DNA of 64,000 nucleotides from Herpetosiphon geysericola. Its GTDB lineage: Bacteria; Chloroflexota; Chloroflexia; Chloroflexales; Herpetosiphonaceae. A program made the translations under genes and the position numbers. Shown piece by piece: positions 32,545 through 41,168 of this stretch (the stretch's first letter is position 1; every line of letters begins with the position of its first letter). The notes beneath the pieces are model-generated. The model made no database searches and had not been told where the DNA came from. It saw nothing but the letters and a program-made list of their open reading frames with translations. The stretch lies in contig NZ_LGKP01000011.1 in NCBI RefSeq assembly GCF_001306135.1, forward strand, positions 124,001 to 188,000, given 5' to 3'.

Positions 32545-33309
32545 CTAACGCTTCAAACTAACCACAAGGCCATTCGATAGATCGACAATCGGAGTGCTCT
32601 CAACCGCCCATTCATTATCGGCGCTGAGGAGCAATTGAACACAGCGATTTTGTTGGCAACTGCGCAAAACAGCAGCATTATCAACCTGTGGCTCGGCAAT
32701 ATAGACGAAGCCTGCTGCCCGTAATTGGCTGGCCTTGGTCAGGCTTTTGCCAGTCAAGGCTTGATACTCGCCACGTAGTTGTGGCCCAAACGAGGGATGA
32801 TCCAAGACCAATTGCAGCGCGCGCGTGGTTTCGCGATCGGTCGGGTGTGGTTGGCTGCCGCGGGCTTGATCAAGCAGATCGACGTTGCCAGTGCTCAGGT
32901 TGACCAACACGGCAACCAAGCTGTTTTTGGCATAATCGAAAATCAGCACATCGGCGCGGCGTTGCCATGTGCCCTTGTTGTACACCGCTTGAATTTCTTC
33001 GTGGCGTTCGGTTTTGACGAATTCCAACTGCGCATCAGCAGGTACGGCTTTGTTTTCGACAACGTTGCCGCGTTTGGCTTGCCATGCGTTGAGCGCAATC
33101 TTCTGGGCTTGCTCAATTTCGGCCAACGATAACGGGTCATAGCCTGAGCGATTGCTCTGGGCGGCAATTTCGACCTTGCCAGTAACCGTGTTCGGGGCGG
33201 CGGTGGCCTGCGGATCACGCCGCAGATAGACGATCAGCAGGGCAACCAACGCGCCGCATGTCAGCCATGCAACGTTTTTGAGCACTGCCCGTGAGCGAGA
33301 TACGACCAT
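32545..33309 (-). CDS. Membrane-anchored protein resembling N2/N3 domains of copper amine oxidase
   Basis: A 254-residue protein. Start 33309 is chosen for AAGGAG upstream; a start 30 bp earlier lacks a site. One TM (about 13-30) anchors it outside. The pattern YDPLSLAEIEQAQKIALNAW recalls the N2 domain start of amine oxidases (HPLDPLTAEEI). RADVLIFDYAKNSLVAVLVNL and QPHPTDRE, with HPSFGPQLRG, recall N3. It lies 10 bp upstream of the catalytic-domain gene in the same operon. I infer a split enzyme whose N-terminal domains are membrane-tethered. An unrelated secreted protein is possible. Confidence 0.6.
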   Translation of the reverse strand: MVVSRSRAVLKNVAWLTCGALVALLIVYLRRDPQATAAPNTVTGKVEIAAQSNRSGYDPLSLAEIEQAQKIALNAWQAKRGNVVENKAVPADAQLEFVKTERHEEIQAVYNKGTWQRRADVLIFDYAKNSLVAVLVNLSTGNVDLLDQARGSQPHPTDRETTRALQLVLDHPSFGPQLRGEYQALTGKSLTKASQLRAAGFVYIAEPQVDNAAVLRSCQQNRCVQLLLSADNEWAVESTPIVDLSNGLVVSLKR

Positions 33310-33425
33310 CGGACTCTCCTTACAGCAGAAATGGTTCAATAATCAAGCAGCCGCATTGCGATGGGCGTTGGGCCAGAAACCAACATAACCCAGAACTTGC
33401 GTCACTGCCTGAATCATAGCCTAAA

Positions 33426-33451
33426 GGGTATGAACACTGCTGTTCATACCC
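33426..33451. repeat. Perfect inverted repeat between aminopeptidase and amine oxidase genes
   Basis: GGGTATGAACA (33426-33436) and TGTTCATACCC (33441-33451) are perfect 11-bp arms around CTGC. The T-tract is weak (CCCTTTAGG on the minus strand), so it may be an operator or a poor terminator of the upstream gene. Confidence 0.75.
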
Positions 33452-33486
33452 TCGAACATGCTTAAGTTGGAAGAATAAGGGAAGGT

Positions 33487-34590
33487 TTAGACGACGAATG
33501 TGCCGTTTTTCTCGAACAGTTGGCCATCGACATAGACTTCGCTGTTTTGGCGCAAATCGCAAACCATATCCCAGTGGATTGCCGATTGGTTTAAGCCGCC
33601 AGTTTCAGGGTAGGAAGCGCCGAGGGCCATGTGGATTGTACCACCCATTTTCTCATCGAATAAAATGTTGCGGGTGTAGTTTTTGATGTTGGGGTTGGTG
33701 CCAAAGGCAAATTCGCCCAAAACCCGTGCTCCAGCATCAACATTCAACATTTGCTCAAGGAAATCTTGGCCGCTCTTGGCAGTTGCCTTAACAACTTTGC
33801 CAGCTTCAAAGGTCAATTGCACATCTTCGACTTCGCGGCCATTATAGATCGCTGGGAAGGAGAAGCGTACAATCCCGTTGACATTCGTTTCTTCTGGGCC
33901 AGTAAAGAACTCACCATCGGGAAAGTTTGAATCGCCAGCACAATTGACAAAACTGCGCCCTGCAATCCCCAAGCGAATATCGGTGCCTTCGCCCACGATA
34001 TGCACTTCGCGCTTGCCTTCCAAGAAATTAATCAAATGGGCTTGCTTGTCGTGGAGTTCTTGCCACTTGGCAATGGGGTCGGCTTCATTCAAGAAGCACA
34101 CGCCATAGACAAAATCTTCAAAATCGGGCAAGCTCATGTTGGCATCTTGGGCCAAGCCCTCGGTTGGAAAGAGCGTGACACACCAGCGAAAATCGCCAGC
34201 ATGGGTGCGCGACATCAATTTGCCCATCAATTCGCTACGCGATTTTTGAAACACCGATTGGCGCTCTGGGTCGACCTGCGAGAGTTCGCGGGTGTTGCTT
34301 TGGGCATCGATCCGAATCCGCACATCGGCGGTTTCAATTCCCAAACGATCGTAGGGCGAGATCCATTGTAACTGCTGATCGTTGCCATGGTTCAGCAAAA
34401 TGCGCGAGATGCCAGGCATAACGGTGTGGACGACTGGATTACCACCGACCAACAAAATTTCGCGATACATTTCTTTAATCAAGGGTGCGGCAGCTGGTTC
34501 GCTTTGCAAAACCACCATTTCGCCTTCTTTGATCTTCATCGAATAATTGACCAAGGTATGGGCCATTTTGACAACCCGTGGATCGGCCAT
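33487..34590 (-). CDS. M29-family metallo-aminopeptidase
   Basis: A 367-residue cytosolic aminopeptidase related to thermophilic aminopeptidase T and staphylococcal AmpS. It begins ADPRVVKMAHTLVNYSMKIKEGE, as the family does. The metal-binding C-terminal half has FPDGEFFTGPEET, GEFAFGTNPNIKNY and the His/Asp-containing SAIHWDMVCDLR. The length is normal. It lies downstream of oligoendopeptidase F on the same strand, so both may serve peptide recycling. A hairpin at 34616-34640 lies between them. Confidence 0.93.
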   Translation of the reverse strand: MADPRVVKMAHTLVNYSMKIKEGEMVVLQSEPAAAPLIKEMYREILLVGGNPVVHTVMPGISRILLNHGNDQQLQWISPYDRLGIETADVRIRIDAQSNTRELSQVDPERQSVFQKSRSELMGKLMSRTHAGDFRWCVTLFPTEGLAQDANMSLPDFEDFVYGVCFLNEADPIAKWQELHDKQAHLINFLEGKREVHIVGEGTDIRLGIAGRSFVNCAGDSNFPDGEFFTGPEETNVNGIVRFSFPAIYNGREVEDVQLTFEAGKVVKATAKSGQDFLEQMLNVDAGARVLGEFAFGTNPNIKNYTRNILFDEKMGGTIHMALGASYPETGGLNQSAIHWDMVCDLRQNSEVYVDGQLFEKNGTFVV

Positions 34591-34615
34591 GTCAGCTCCT
34601 TACACAACACACCAA

Positions 34616-34640
34616 CTCGCCCTTCACAACGAAGGGCGAG
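34616..34640. terminator. Hairpin between pepF and the aminopeptidase
   Basis: CTCGCCCTTC (34616-34625) and GAAGGGCGAG (34631-34640) form a perfect stem with a 5-nt loop, 13 bp after the pepF stop. The following minus-strand sequence is only moderately T-rich (TTGGTGTGTTGTG), so termination may be partial. Confidence 0.65.
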
Positions 34641-34653
34641 GATTGAACGAAGA

Positions 34654-36465
34654 TTAAGCAGTTAATTCATCGAGTTTGGTCACCAAATCGCCGAAGCGGT
34701 TCATGGCTCGATGAATTGGGTCTGGCGTAGTCATATCGACCCCAGCGCCCTTGAGCAAGTCAATTGATGATTTGGAATTGCCACCGCGCAAGAAATTGAC
34801 ATAATTTTCGGCAGCCTGAGGGCCTTCGGTCAAAATCTTGTCGGTCAAGGCAAGGGCTGCTGAAATGCCAGTTGAATATTGGTACACATAGAACGAGCGA
34901 TAGAAATGGGGAATCCGTGCCCATTCAATATCCAATTCTTCATCGAAAACCAATTCAGGGCCATAGTATTGCTCGATCAAGCGGCGATACAAGGCGCTGA
35001 GGTTATCGGCGGTCAGGGCTTCGCCTTGTTCGGCCATGCGATGGGTTTCGCGCTCGAATTCTGCAAACAAGGTTTGGCGCAACAAGGTGCCACGAATATC
35101 ATCAATTTGCTGGGTGACCAATTGTAAGCGTAAGGCTGGATCATCGCTGGTTTTGAGCATATATTCGGCCAGCAAGGCTTCGTTTAAGGTCGAAGCAACT
35201 TCAGCCACAAACAAGGTGTAGCTGCCATAGGTATAGGGCTGATTTTTGCGGGTCAGCAACGAGTGCATCGAGTGACCAAGCTCGTGGGCCAGGGTAAACA
35301 GGCTATTCAAGTTATTTTTGTAATTCATCAAAATGAATGGTTGCGAGGTGTAGCAACCCCATGAATAGGCTCCTGAGCGCTTGTTTTTGTTTTCATAGCG
35401 GTCAACCCAGCGCGATTCAAGCCCATGGCCGAGGCTTGAGCTATATTCAGCACCCAGCGGCTCTAAGGCGCTCAGAATTAACGAAGCCCCTTGCTCGAAA
35501 TCAATTTTGGTTGGTGCAGCCCCATTCAAGGGCACAAACCAATCGTAGGCATGCAGGCTGTCGATGCCCAAAATGCGCTTGCGCACTGCCCCATAACGAT
35601 GTAATTTGGGCAAGTGCTCGTGCACCGTGCTGATCAAATTATCATAGACGCTCATAGGAATTTCTTTGGGTTTTAAGCTGGCCTCCAAGGCCGAATTGTA
35701 GCCGCGCGCTTTGGCATAGAAAATATTGCTGCGCACGTTGGTGGCATAGTTTGCCGCCAACATGTTGCGAAACTGGCGATAGGTGCTGTGGATGCTCATA
35801 AAGGTGTCGCGGCGAATCCGTTGGTCGGGGTTTTCCAACAAGACCGAATAGCGACCCATGGTGACTTCAACTGGCTTGCCTTGATCGTCTTCAATGGGCG
35901 GGAATTTGAGGTCGGCATCGCTAAACATGTTGAAGGTAGTTTGGGCGCCACGGCTAATCTCGCCGCTTTGGGCCAATAATTCCTCAACTTCTCCAGAGCG
36001 GGTATGTTCGCGCAAGCGAATTTGTTCTTCTAAGGCACGGCGATAGACTTCGAGGGACGGCAAGGCGTTAATGTAGCCCAAAATTTGCTCGTCGGAAAGT
36101 GCCAACAACTCAGGCTCGATCCACGACGTGGCGGCGCTGGCCTTAATCGAGAGCGCGGTGGCCCGTTCTTCGAGCGCCTGATGATGCTGGTTGGCGGTGT
36201 CTTCGTCGGCGCGCAGGCTGGCGTAGACATAGATTTGTTCGAGCACCATGCCAAGTGCTTCTTGGGCTTGAAACACTGCCAATAATGCCTCAGGACCGTT
36301 GGCTAGGCTGCCTTGCAGGCTGGTCAAGGCTGGCAGCAAATCGTTGCTAATCCGTTCAACGTCAGCCTCCCAAGCCGCTTGGTCTGCATACAGACTACTA
36401 ATATCCCAAGTGTCTTCGGCGCTTACTTCCTCGCGGGTTGGTACCTGTTCTTCAACCATGGTCAT
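34654..36465 (-). CDS. pepF: Oligoendopeptidase F (M3B)
   Basis: A 603-residue zinc peptidase that cuts short peptides. The HExxH motif is AHELGHSMHS, with the third ligand Glu in VAEVASTLNEALL. The N-terminal oligopeptidase domain (about 20-200) starts TWDISSLYADQAAWEAD. The length is typical (about 600). Start 36465 has GGGAG upstream; a second Met two codons later is possible. It works in the cytosol on imported or proteolytic peptides, fitting the neighbouring aminopeptidase. Confidence 0.96.
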   Translation of the reverse strand: MTMVEEQVPTREEVSAEDTWDISSLYADQAAWEADVERISNDLLPALTSLQGSLANGPEALLAVFQAQEALGMVLEQIYVYASLRADEDTANQHHQALEERATALSIKASAATSWIEPELLALSDEQILGYINALPSLEVYRRALEEQIRLREHTRSGEVEELLAQSGEISRGAQTTFNMFSDADLKFPPIEDDQGKPVEVTMGRYSVLLENPDQRIRRDTFMSIHSTYRQFRNMLAANYATNVRSNIFYAKARGYNSALEASLKPKEIPMSVYDNLISTVHEHLPKLHRYGAVRKRILGIDSLHAYDWFVPLNGAAPTKIDFEQGASLILSALEPLGAEYSSSLGHGLESRWVDRYENKNKRSGAYSWGCYTSQPFILMNYKNNLNSLFTLAHELGHSMHSLLTRKNQPYTYGSYTLFVAEVASTLNEALLAEYMLKTSDDPALRLQLVTQQIDDIRGTLLRQTLFAEFERETHRMAEQGEALTADNLSALYRRLIEQYYGPELVFDEELDIEWARIPHFYRSFYVYQYSTGISAALALTDKILTEGPQAAENYVNFLRGGNSKSSIDLLKGAGVDMTTPDPIHRAMNRFGDLVTKLDELTA

Positions 36466-36698
36466 GAGGGGGTTCTCCCGTTTAATGTCAATGCTTCAGT
36501 GTTGCACCATCGCAGCACTGGTCTCATAACTATACAACCTAATCGATACAGTATGCTGATTTTAGCATAAACTGCACGATTTGCACTACCCGACTTTTGG
36601 CTGAACTGCGGTTAATCTGCTGCAAAGTTGCTGCTCCATGCGCCGTGCATTGGCTATAGTAAAGCCAGTCGATTGATTCAAGCAAAAGCGAGGTAGTT

Positions 36699-37211
36699 AT
36701 GCAGTATCCGAATGAGCCTGTCTTTCCCCACTATTCAAAGCCTGAGCCACCACAGGTGTTGCCAGCCCATGGCGTTAGTTGGCAACGCTGGTTTTGGCGT
36801 GGCTGGGGCTGGATTATCCTTGCGAATACAGCTCTGACCATGAACCTTGGTGGTATGGAAGGATTACTGTTTTTTGGGGTGCTCGGGTTGTTGGTTGGCG
36901 TGGTTTTAGGTTTCTGGGTCAGCGTTTTTAGCACAATCGGCTTATATCAACGTGAGTTTGAGTGCCAGCCAGCCTTTTGGTTTGCTGTGCATTATGCAGC
37001 GTGGGCTGCCATTGTGGTGTTGATTTTTTATTTGCTAACCTCAGCGTGGAATATCTGGAGCTTCGATAACGATCATTTTCGTATTCTAAGCGTTGAGCTG
37101 CCAATGGCGTTTTTTATGCTGGCCAGCGGTCTGGTTGGTTGGCATATGCACGGTTGGTTAAATCGTCAGCAGCCTGCTGCGGCAGAAGCTCCGCCACCGC
37201 CTGAAAGTTGA
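36699..37211 (+). CDS. Small polytopic membrane protein, paralogue 1
   Basis: A 170-residue protein with four predicted transmembrane segments and a Pro-rich C-terminus. It shares with the next protein the order WxRWFWRGWG...ILANTAL, VLGFWVSVFSTIGLYQRE and PAFWFAVHYAAWAA. The GFWVSVFxTIGLY motif lies at the cytoplasmic end of TM2. No known family was recognised. It is the first gene of a run leading into an ABC exporter, and may be an accessory subunit of it; this is only context. Confidence 0.75.
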   Translation: MQYPNEPVFPHYSKPEPPQVLPAHGVSWQRWFWRGWGWIILANTALTMNLGGMEGLLFFGVLGLLVGVVLGFWVSVFSTIGLYQREFECQPAFWFAVHYAAWAAIVVLIFYLLTSAWNIWSFDNDHFRILSVELPMAFFMLASGLVGWHMHGWLNRQQPAAAEAPPPPES

Positions 37212-37233
37212 TTGATTTACAAGCGGGGTTACA

Positions 37234-37728
37234 ATGGACTATCAGGTTCCTAGCAGTGAATTGGTTAAAATAGTGCGCTGGCAAGCATGGTTTTGGCGTA
37301 GTTGGCGAGAGATCATTCTTGGTACGGGTCTAATCAATGGGGTTTTGGTTATGGTAACTATTTCTGGAATAGCCATATCGCTCATAGACCCCTTTTTGTT
37401 TTATGTTGTGCTTGGTGGATTGATTGCGCTGGTTTTGGGCTTTTGGGTTAGCGTTTTCACCACGATCGGGTTGTACAAACGTCAAATTAAGCGTGATAAA
37501 ACCTTTTGGTTTTGTCTCTACTATGCCATTGGGGCGGCAATAATGGCTTTGGGTTTTGGTTCTTTGGTGCCATTTTGGGATCTTTGGTCGCTAATACCAC
37601 CTTGGTTTGGCCAGGAGTATTTCGGTTTTCGGCTTGGATTCCTCGAGGTGCACATGCTTAATTTTATTGTGGCCAATGCCTTGGCTGGTTGGCGAATGCA
37701 GAGTTGGTTAAAACAAACTGGGCACTAG
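37234..37728 (+). CDS. Small polytopic membrane protein, paralogue 2
   Basis: A 164-residue protein with four predicted TM segments and the same GFWVSVFTTIGLYKRQ motif and FWFCLYYAIGAA segment as the gene 22 bp upstream. The pair clearly arose by duplication; TM2 and TM3 are best conserved, the ends least. Both end in an amphipathic AGWxMQSWLK-type segment. Function unknown. An ABC ATPase gene starts 104 bp downstream. Confidence 0.75.
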   Translation: MDYQVPSSELVKIVRWQAWFWRSWREIILGTGLINGVLVMVTISGIAISLIDPFLFYVVLGGLIALVLGFWVSVFTTIGLYKRQIKRDKTFWFCLYYAIGAAIMALGFGSLVPFWDLWSLIPPWFGQEYFGFRLGFLEVHMLNFIVANALAGWRMQSWLKQTGH

Positions 37729-37832
37729 CAGCACAATTGGACTATGGTAGGCTTGACAAGCGAGGGTTTTTGCGGTCTGGTATTGGTACGCCCTTTTTTC
37801 ATGATGGTGGCGGTTTGGATAGGAGTTCTGCA

Positions 37833-38813
37833 ATGATTGTTGCTGAAGAGTTACGCAAGCAATTTGGAGATTTTCACGCTGTCAAGGGCGTTTCGCTTGA
37901 AGTTAAACCTGGTGAAGTTTTAGCCTTGCTTGGCCCCAATGGCGCTGGCAAAACCACCAGCATTCGCATGTTGGCGGCAATTCTTAAGCCAACCAGCGGG
38001 CGGGCAATTGTCGGCGGCTTTAATGTTGAAACCCATGCCCGTGAAGTGCGCCACGCCGTTGGCTTGCTCACCGAATTTCCAGGCCTCTACCATCGCATGA
38101 AATCGCTTGATTATTTATTGTTTTTTGGGCGGCTGCAAGGCATGAACGACCGTGATTGTGGCAAGCGCGCGATTGAGTTATTGCAACAATTTGGCCTGTG
38201 GGAAGCCCGCGAAAAACGGATCGATGGCTATTCCAAGGGCATGAAACAAAAACTGGCCTTAATTCGGGCCATGATCCACGATCCCAATATTTTGTATCTC
38301 GATGAGCCAACCACCGCCATGGACCCGCATTCAGCGCGCACGGTGCGCGATGCGATTGCTGGCTTGCGCTCGGCTCAGCGCTCGATCATTCTGTGTACCC
38401 ACAATTTGAACGAGGCCGAAGAACTAGCCGACCGCATCGCTGTTGTCCACGATGGCGGCATTGCCGTGCAGGGCACGATTGCTGAGCTGAGCCAAGAATT
38501 GATGGGCGACCCAATTTGGGAATTACGCTTGGCTCGACCTCAACCTGAGCTAGCCGCTCGCTTAGCCGATTTGCTCACAATTGAGGCAGTTGGCGATAGT
38601 TGGTTGCGCTATCGCACCACCGAGCCACACGCGCTTAATCCTAGCCTCATTCAACGGATCAGCGGTTGGGGCTGGCCGTTACTATCGATCAACGAGGTGC
38701 AGCGCTCGTTAGAAGATGTCTATCTGACGATTGTTGGCCAAACTCATAACGAACGGGTTCGCAACCAGCCTGTGCAGCCAAACGCTGCTGCGGTAGCCGA
38801 GGTAGCCGTATGA
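37833..38813 (+). CDS. ABC exporter ATP-binding protein (NatA-like)
   Basis: A 326-residue ATPase with Walker A GPNGAGKTT, signature GYSKGMKQK, Walker B ILYLDEPT and H-loop CTHNLNEAEE. Start 37833 is preceded by AGGAG; the frame is open upstream into the previous gene, but that part has no homology and no start signal. The C-terminal 90 residues form the usual extension of sodium/bacitracin-type exporters. It overlaps the permease gene by 4 bp (ATGA). The substrate is unknown. Confidence 0.94.
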   Translation: MIVAEELRKQFGDFHAVKGVSLEVKPGEVLALLGPNGAGKTTSIRMLAAILKPTSGRAIVGGFNVETHAREVRHAVGLLTEFPGLYHRMKSLDYLLFFGRLQGMNDRDCGKRAIELLQQFGLWEAREKRIDGYSKGMKQKLALIRAMIHDPNILYLDEPTTAMDPHSARTVRDAIAGLRSAQRSIILCTHNLNEAEELADRIAVVHDGGIAVQGTIAELSQELMGDPIWELRLARPQPELAARLADLLTIEAVGDSWLRYRTTEPHALNPSLIQRISGWGWPLLSINEVQRSLEDVYLTIVGQTHNERVRNQPVQPNAAAVAEVAV

Positions 38814-41098
38814 GCAATCAGGCCCTAACCATTACGCGGCGCGATTTACGCGATACCCTGAGCGATTGGCGCACCTTGATTCCGCTGTGTATTCTTTCGG
38901 TGCTGTTGCCGCTGATCTTACGGGCGGGCGTGGCCCAGGCGGTGAGTTTTCTTGACGATGAATTTATCAGTCGCAGCTTAGTGCCGCTTGGCTTGTTGAT
39001 TGCTGGCTTCTTGCCTGCCTCACTTTCCTTGATTGGCCCGCTGGAATCGTTTGTTGGCGAACGTGAGCGCGCAACTTTAGAATCGCTTTTGGCGATGCCG
39101 CTGAGCGATCGCGGCTTGTATTTGGCCAAATTTTTTGCCGCCCTGCTGCCACCAGTTGGTTCCTCGGCTGTGGCAATGGTTATTTATAGCGTGGCGATTG
39201 AATTTGGGCGCCCTATCCGCATGGCCTCGCTGCCAAATCGCGTCTTTCTCAGCGAATATCTGACCAGTGCCTGGATTCTGGGGATTACGGCTATTTTGCT
39301 GATTAAAGTCTTCACCATGGTTGCAGCAGCGGTCTATGTTTCTTCACATACGACCAGCATTCGAGCTGCCAACTTACTTGCGAGTTTCATTCTGATTCCA
39401 ATGGCAATTTTGGTCCAGATTGAATCCTTGATCATCATTAATGGCATGGTTTTGCCAATTATCTTGATCAATGGATTGTTGCTGGTGGTTGGCCTGGTGA
39501 TGGTTGGCTGGGGTATGTATAGTTTCAATCGCGAAGAATTGCTTTCGCGTGAGCATGAAACGATCAGCAAACGCAGTTCAACCCAACGCCTGAGCCAAGC
39601 GACCACGACTCATGGCCCAGTGTTGACGATTTTGCGCCGTGAAGCAACTGATACCTTGAGTGATTGGCGGATTTTGATTCCGATTGGCTTGCTGACCTTT
39701 TTGGTGCCAATTGGCGCTTTGTTTGGCGTAATCTATGCCTACTCGAATGTTGAAACACCAGAGGGTGTGGTTAATTTAATGCCCTTTATTGTGTTGCTGG
39801 TGGGTTTTCTACCTGCGTCGTTTTCGTTGATTGTTGCGCTAGAGGTGTTTGTTGGCGAGCGTGAACGTGGCTCGCTAGAATCACTGTTTTCAATGCCAAT
39901 TAGCGATGGTCAATTGTATCGCGGCAAGTTGTTGGCGGCGATTGTGCCGCCAATTGGGGCCAGCCTCATTGCGATGCTGCTGTTTGGGGTTGGCCTGAGT
40001 ATTTTTGCCCCAACTGCCTTGCTTGGCCGAATCGATCTTGCGATCTTTAGTCAAATGGTGCTGCTGAGCATTGCCCAGGCTTTGGCAATGGTTTCGGCAG
40101 CAGTCGTGATTTCATCGCATACCAACACTGTGCGCTTGGCCAACTTATTAGCCAGTTTCATTTTGGTGCCAGTGGCAATTATGGTGCAGCTTGAGGCGGT
40201 GTTGATTATTGGCGAACGCTATGATGTGCTGAATGCAATTATGGCGGTGATGCTGATTTTGACGATTGTGCTCAGCCGCACTGGGATTGGCAGTTTTAAA
40301 CGCGAATCAATTCTGTCGCGTGAGCATTTAGCGCTTAATTTTAGCCAAATTAATCGCGCCTTGAATGCCTTCATCAGCGAAATTCGCCCTGCTGGCACGA
40401 ATCCCGATAAGCATCTGCCACTGTTTTATGTACAAACTGCGCATGGCCCAGAACGCAAGCTTAGCGCATGGATCAAACGCTTCTATCGCCAAGAATTGGC
40501 TGTGGTTTGGCGCGAAACCCGCTTAGCTTTGGCGGTGGTGCTGATTTGTTGTTTGGCGGCAATTATCTTTGGCAGCCAATTTACGCCAGAGAGCCAGCGC
40601 GAACAATCGTTGGCGAATATCATGACCCGCTTGGATGTCAATCGTGGGGCCTTGGTTACAGCTAAATTTGGCAATCTTTTGAGCACTAATCTGTTTGCAA
40701 TCTTTTTTGCTGGCCTGTTTTCAGCGCTTAGTCTGGGCTTTTTTGGCTTGATGCTGCCAGTGATTAACCTAATGAGCATCGCATTTCGGGCTAGCACGCT
40801 GGCGGCGAGTGGCGGGATTGGCGCAGGGTTGAATTATCTGGTGGCCTATGAATTACCTCATGGCCTGATTGAAATTCCATTAAGCATGTTTGCAGCGGCC
40901 TTGGCCTTGCGGCTGGGCGCATCCTTGGCCTTTGTGCCGCCAACCTATAGCGCCGGACGGCATTTGCTCTGGGCTTGGGGCATGTATTTGAAAGTATTTT
41001 GCTTGGTGATTGTGCCTGGGTTTGTGCTAGCAGGTTTAGTTGAGGTTTTGCTGACGCCTGTCGTATATCAAACGGTCTATGGCTTTTTGGGAATTTAG
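38810..41098 (+). CDS. Duplicated ABC-2 permease fused to a SpoIIM-like domain
   Basis: A 762-residue membrane protein in three parts. Residues 1-245 and 265-510 are two copies of one permease unit: each has LSDWRxLIP near its start, FLPASxSLI, the soluble motif VGERERxxLESL, and a later SSHT segment with RxANLLASFIL. Residues about 560-755 resemble SpoIIM: a TM, a large loop, GFFGLMLP, and ELPHGLIEIPLSMFAAALALRLG. One polypeptide thus holds a full ABC-2 membrane dimer plus a helper. It is coupled to the ATPase gene upstream. SpoIIM-like domains are known from sporulation engulfment complexes; their role here is unknown. Confidence 0.87.
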   Translation: MSNQALTITRRDLRDTLSDWRTLIPLCILSVLLPLILRAGVAQAVSFLDDEFISRSLVPLGLLIAGFLPASLSLIGPLESFVGERERATLESLLAMPLSDRGLYLAKFFAALLPPVGSSAVAMVIYSVAIEFGRPIRMASLPNRVFLSEYLTSAWILGITAILLIKVFTMVAAAVYVSSHTTSIRAANLLASFILIPMAILVQIESLIIINGMVLPIILINGLLLVVGLVMVGWGMYSFNREELLSREHETISKRSSTQRLSQATTTHGPVLTILRREATDTLSDWRILIPIGLLTFLVPIGALFGVIYAYSNVETPEGVVNLMPFIVLLVGFLPASFSLIVALEVFVGERERGSLESLFSMPISDGQLYRGKLLAAIVPPIGASLIAMLLFGVGLSIFAPTALLGRIDLAIFSQMVLLSIAQALAMVSAAVVISSHTNTVRLANLLASFILVPVAIMVQLEAVLIIGERYDVLNAIMAVMLILTIVLSRTGIGSFKRESILSREHLALNFSQINRALNAFISEIRPAGTNPDKHLPLFYVQTAHGPERKLSAWIKRFYRQELAVVWRETRLALAVVLICCLAAIIFGSQFTPESQREQSLANIMTRLDVNRGALVTAKFGNLLSTNLFAIFFAGLFSALSLGFFGLMLPVINLMSIAFRASTLAASGGIGAGLNYLVAYELPHGLIEIPLSMFAAALALRLGASLAFVPPTYSAGRHLLWAWGMYLKVFCLVIVPGFVLAGLVEVLLTPVVYQTVYGFLGI

Positions 41099-41102
41099 CC
41101 TG

Positions 41103-41132
41103 TTGACAAGCCATGAAGCGGCTTCGTACAAT
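41103..41132 (+). promoter_or_regulatory. Promoter of the CHAT gene
   Basis: TTGACA (41103-41108) and TACAAT (41127-41132) with an 18-bp spacer, five bases after the permease stop. It gives the CHAT gene its own transcript. Confidence 0.82.
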
Positions 41133-41168
41133 GGAGCCAGCACTTGGTACTGCTAGGAGGGTACTTTG

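Noticed and set aside
37689-37832. Longer ABC ATPase starting inside the upstream membrane protein gene
   Set aside because: The extra residues are unlike any ABC protein, and AGGAG precedes the start at 37833.
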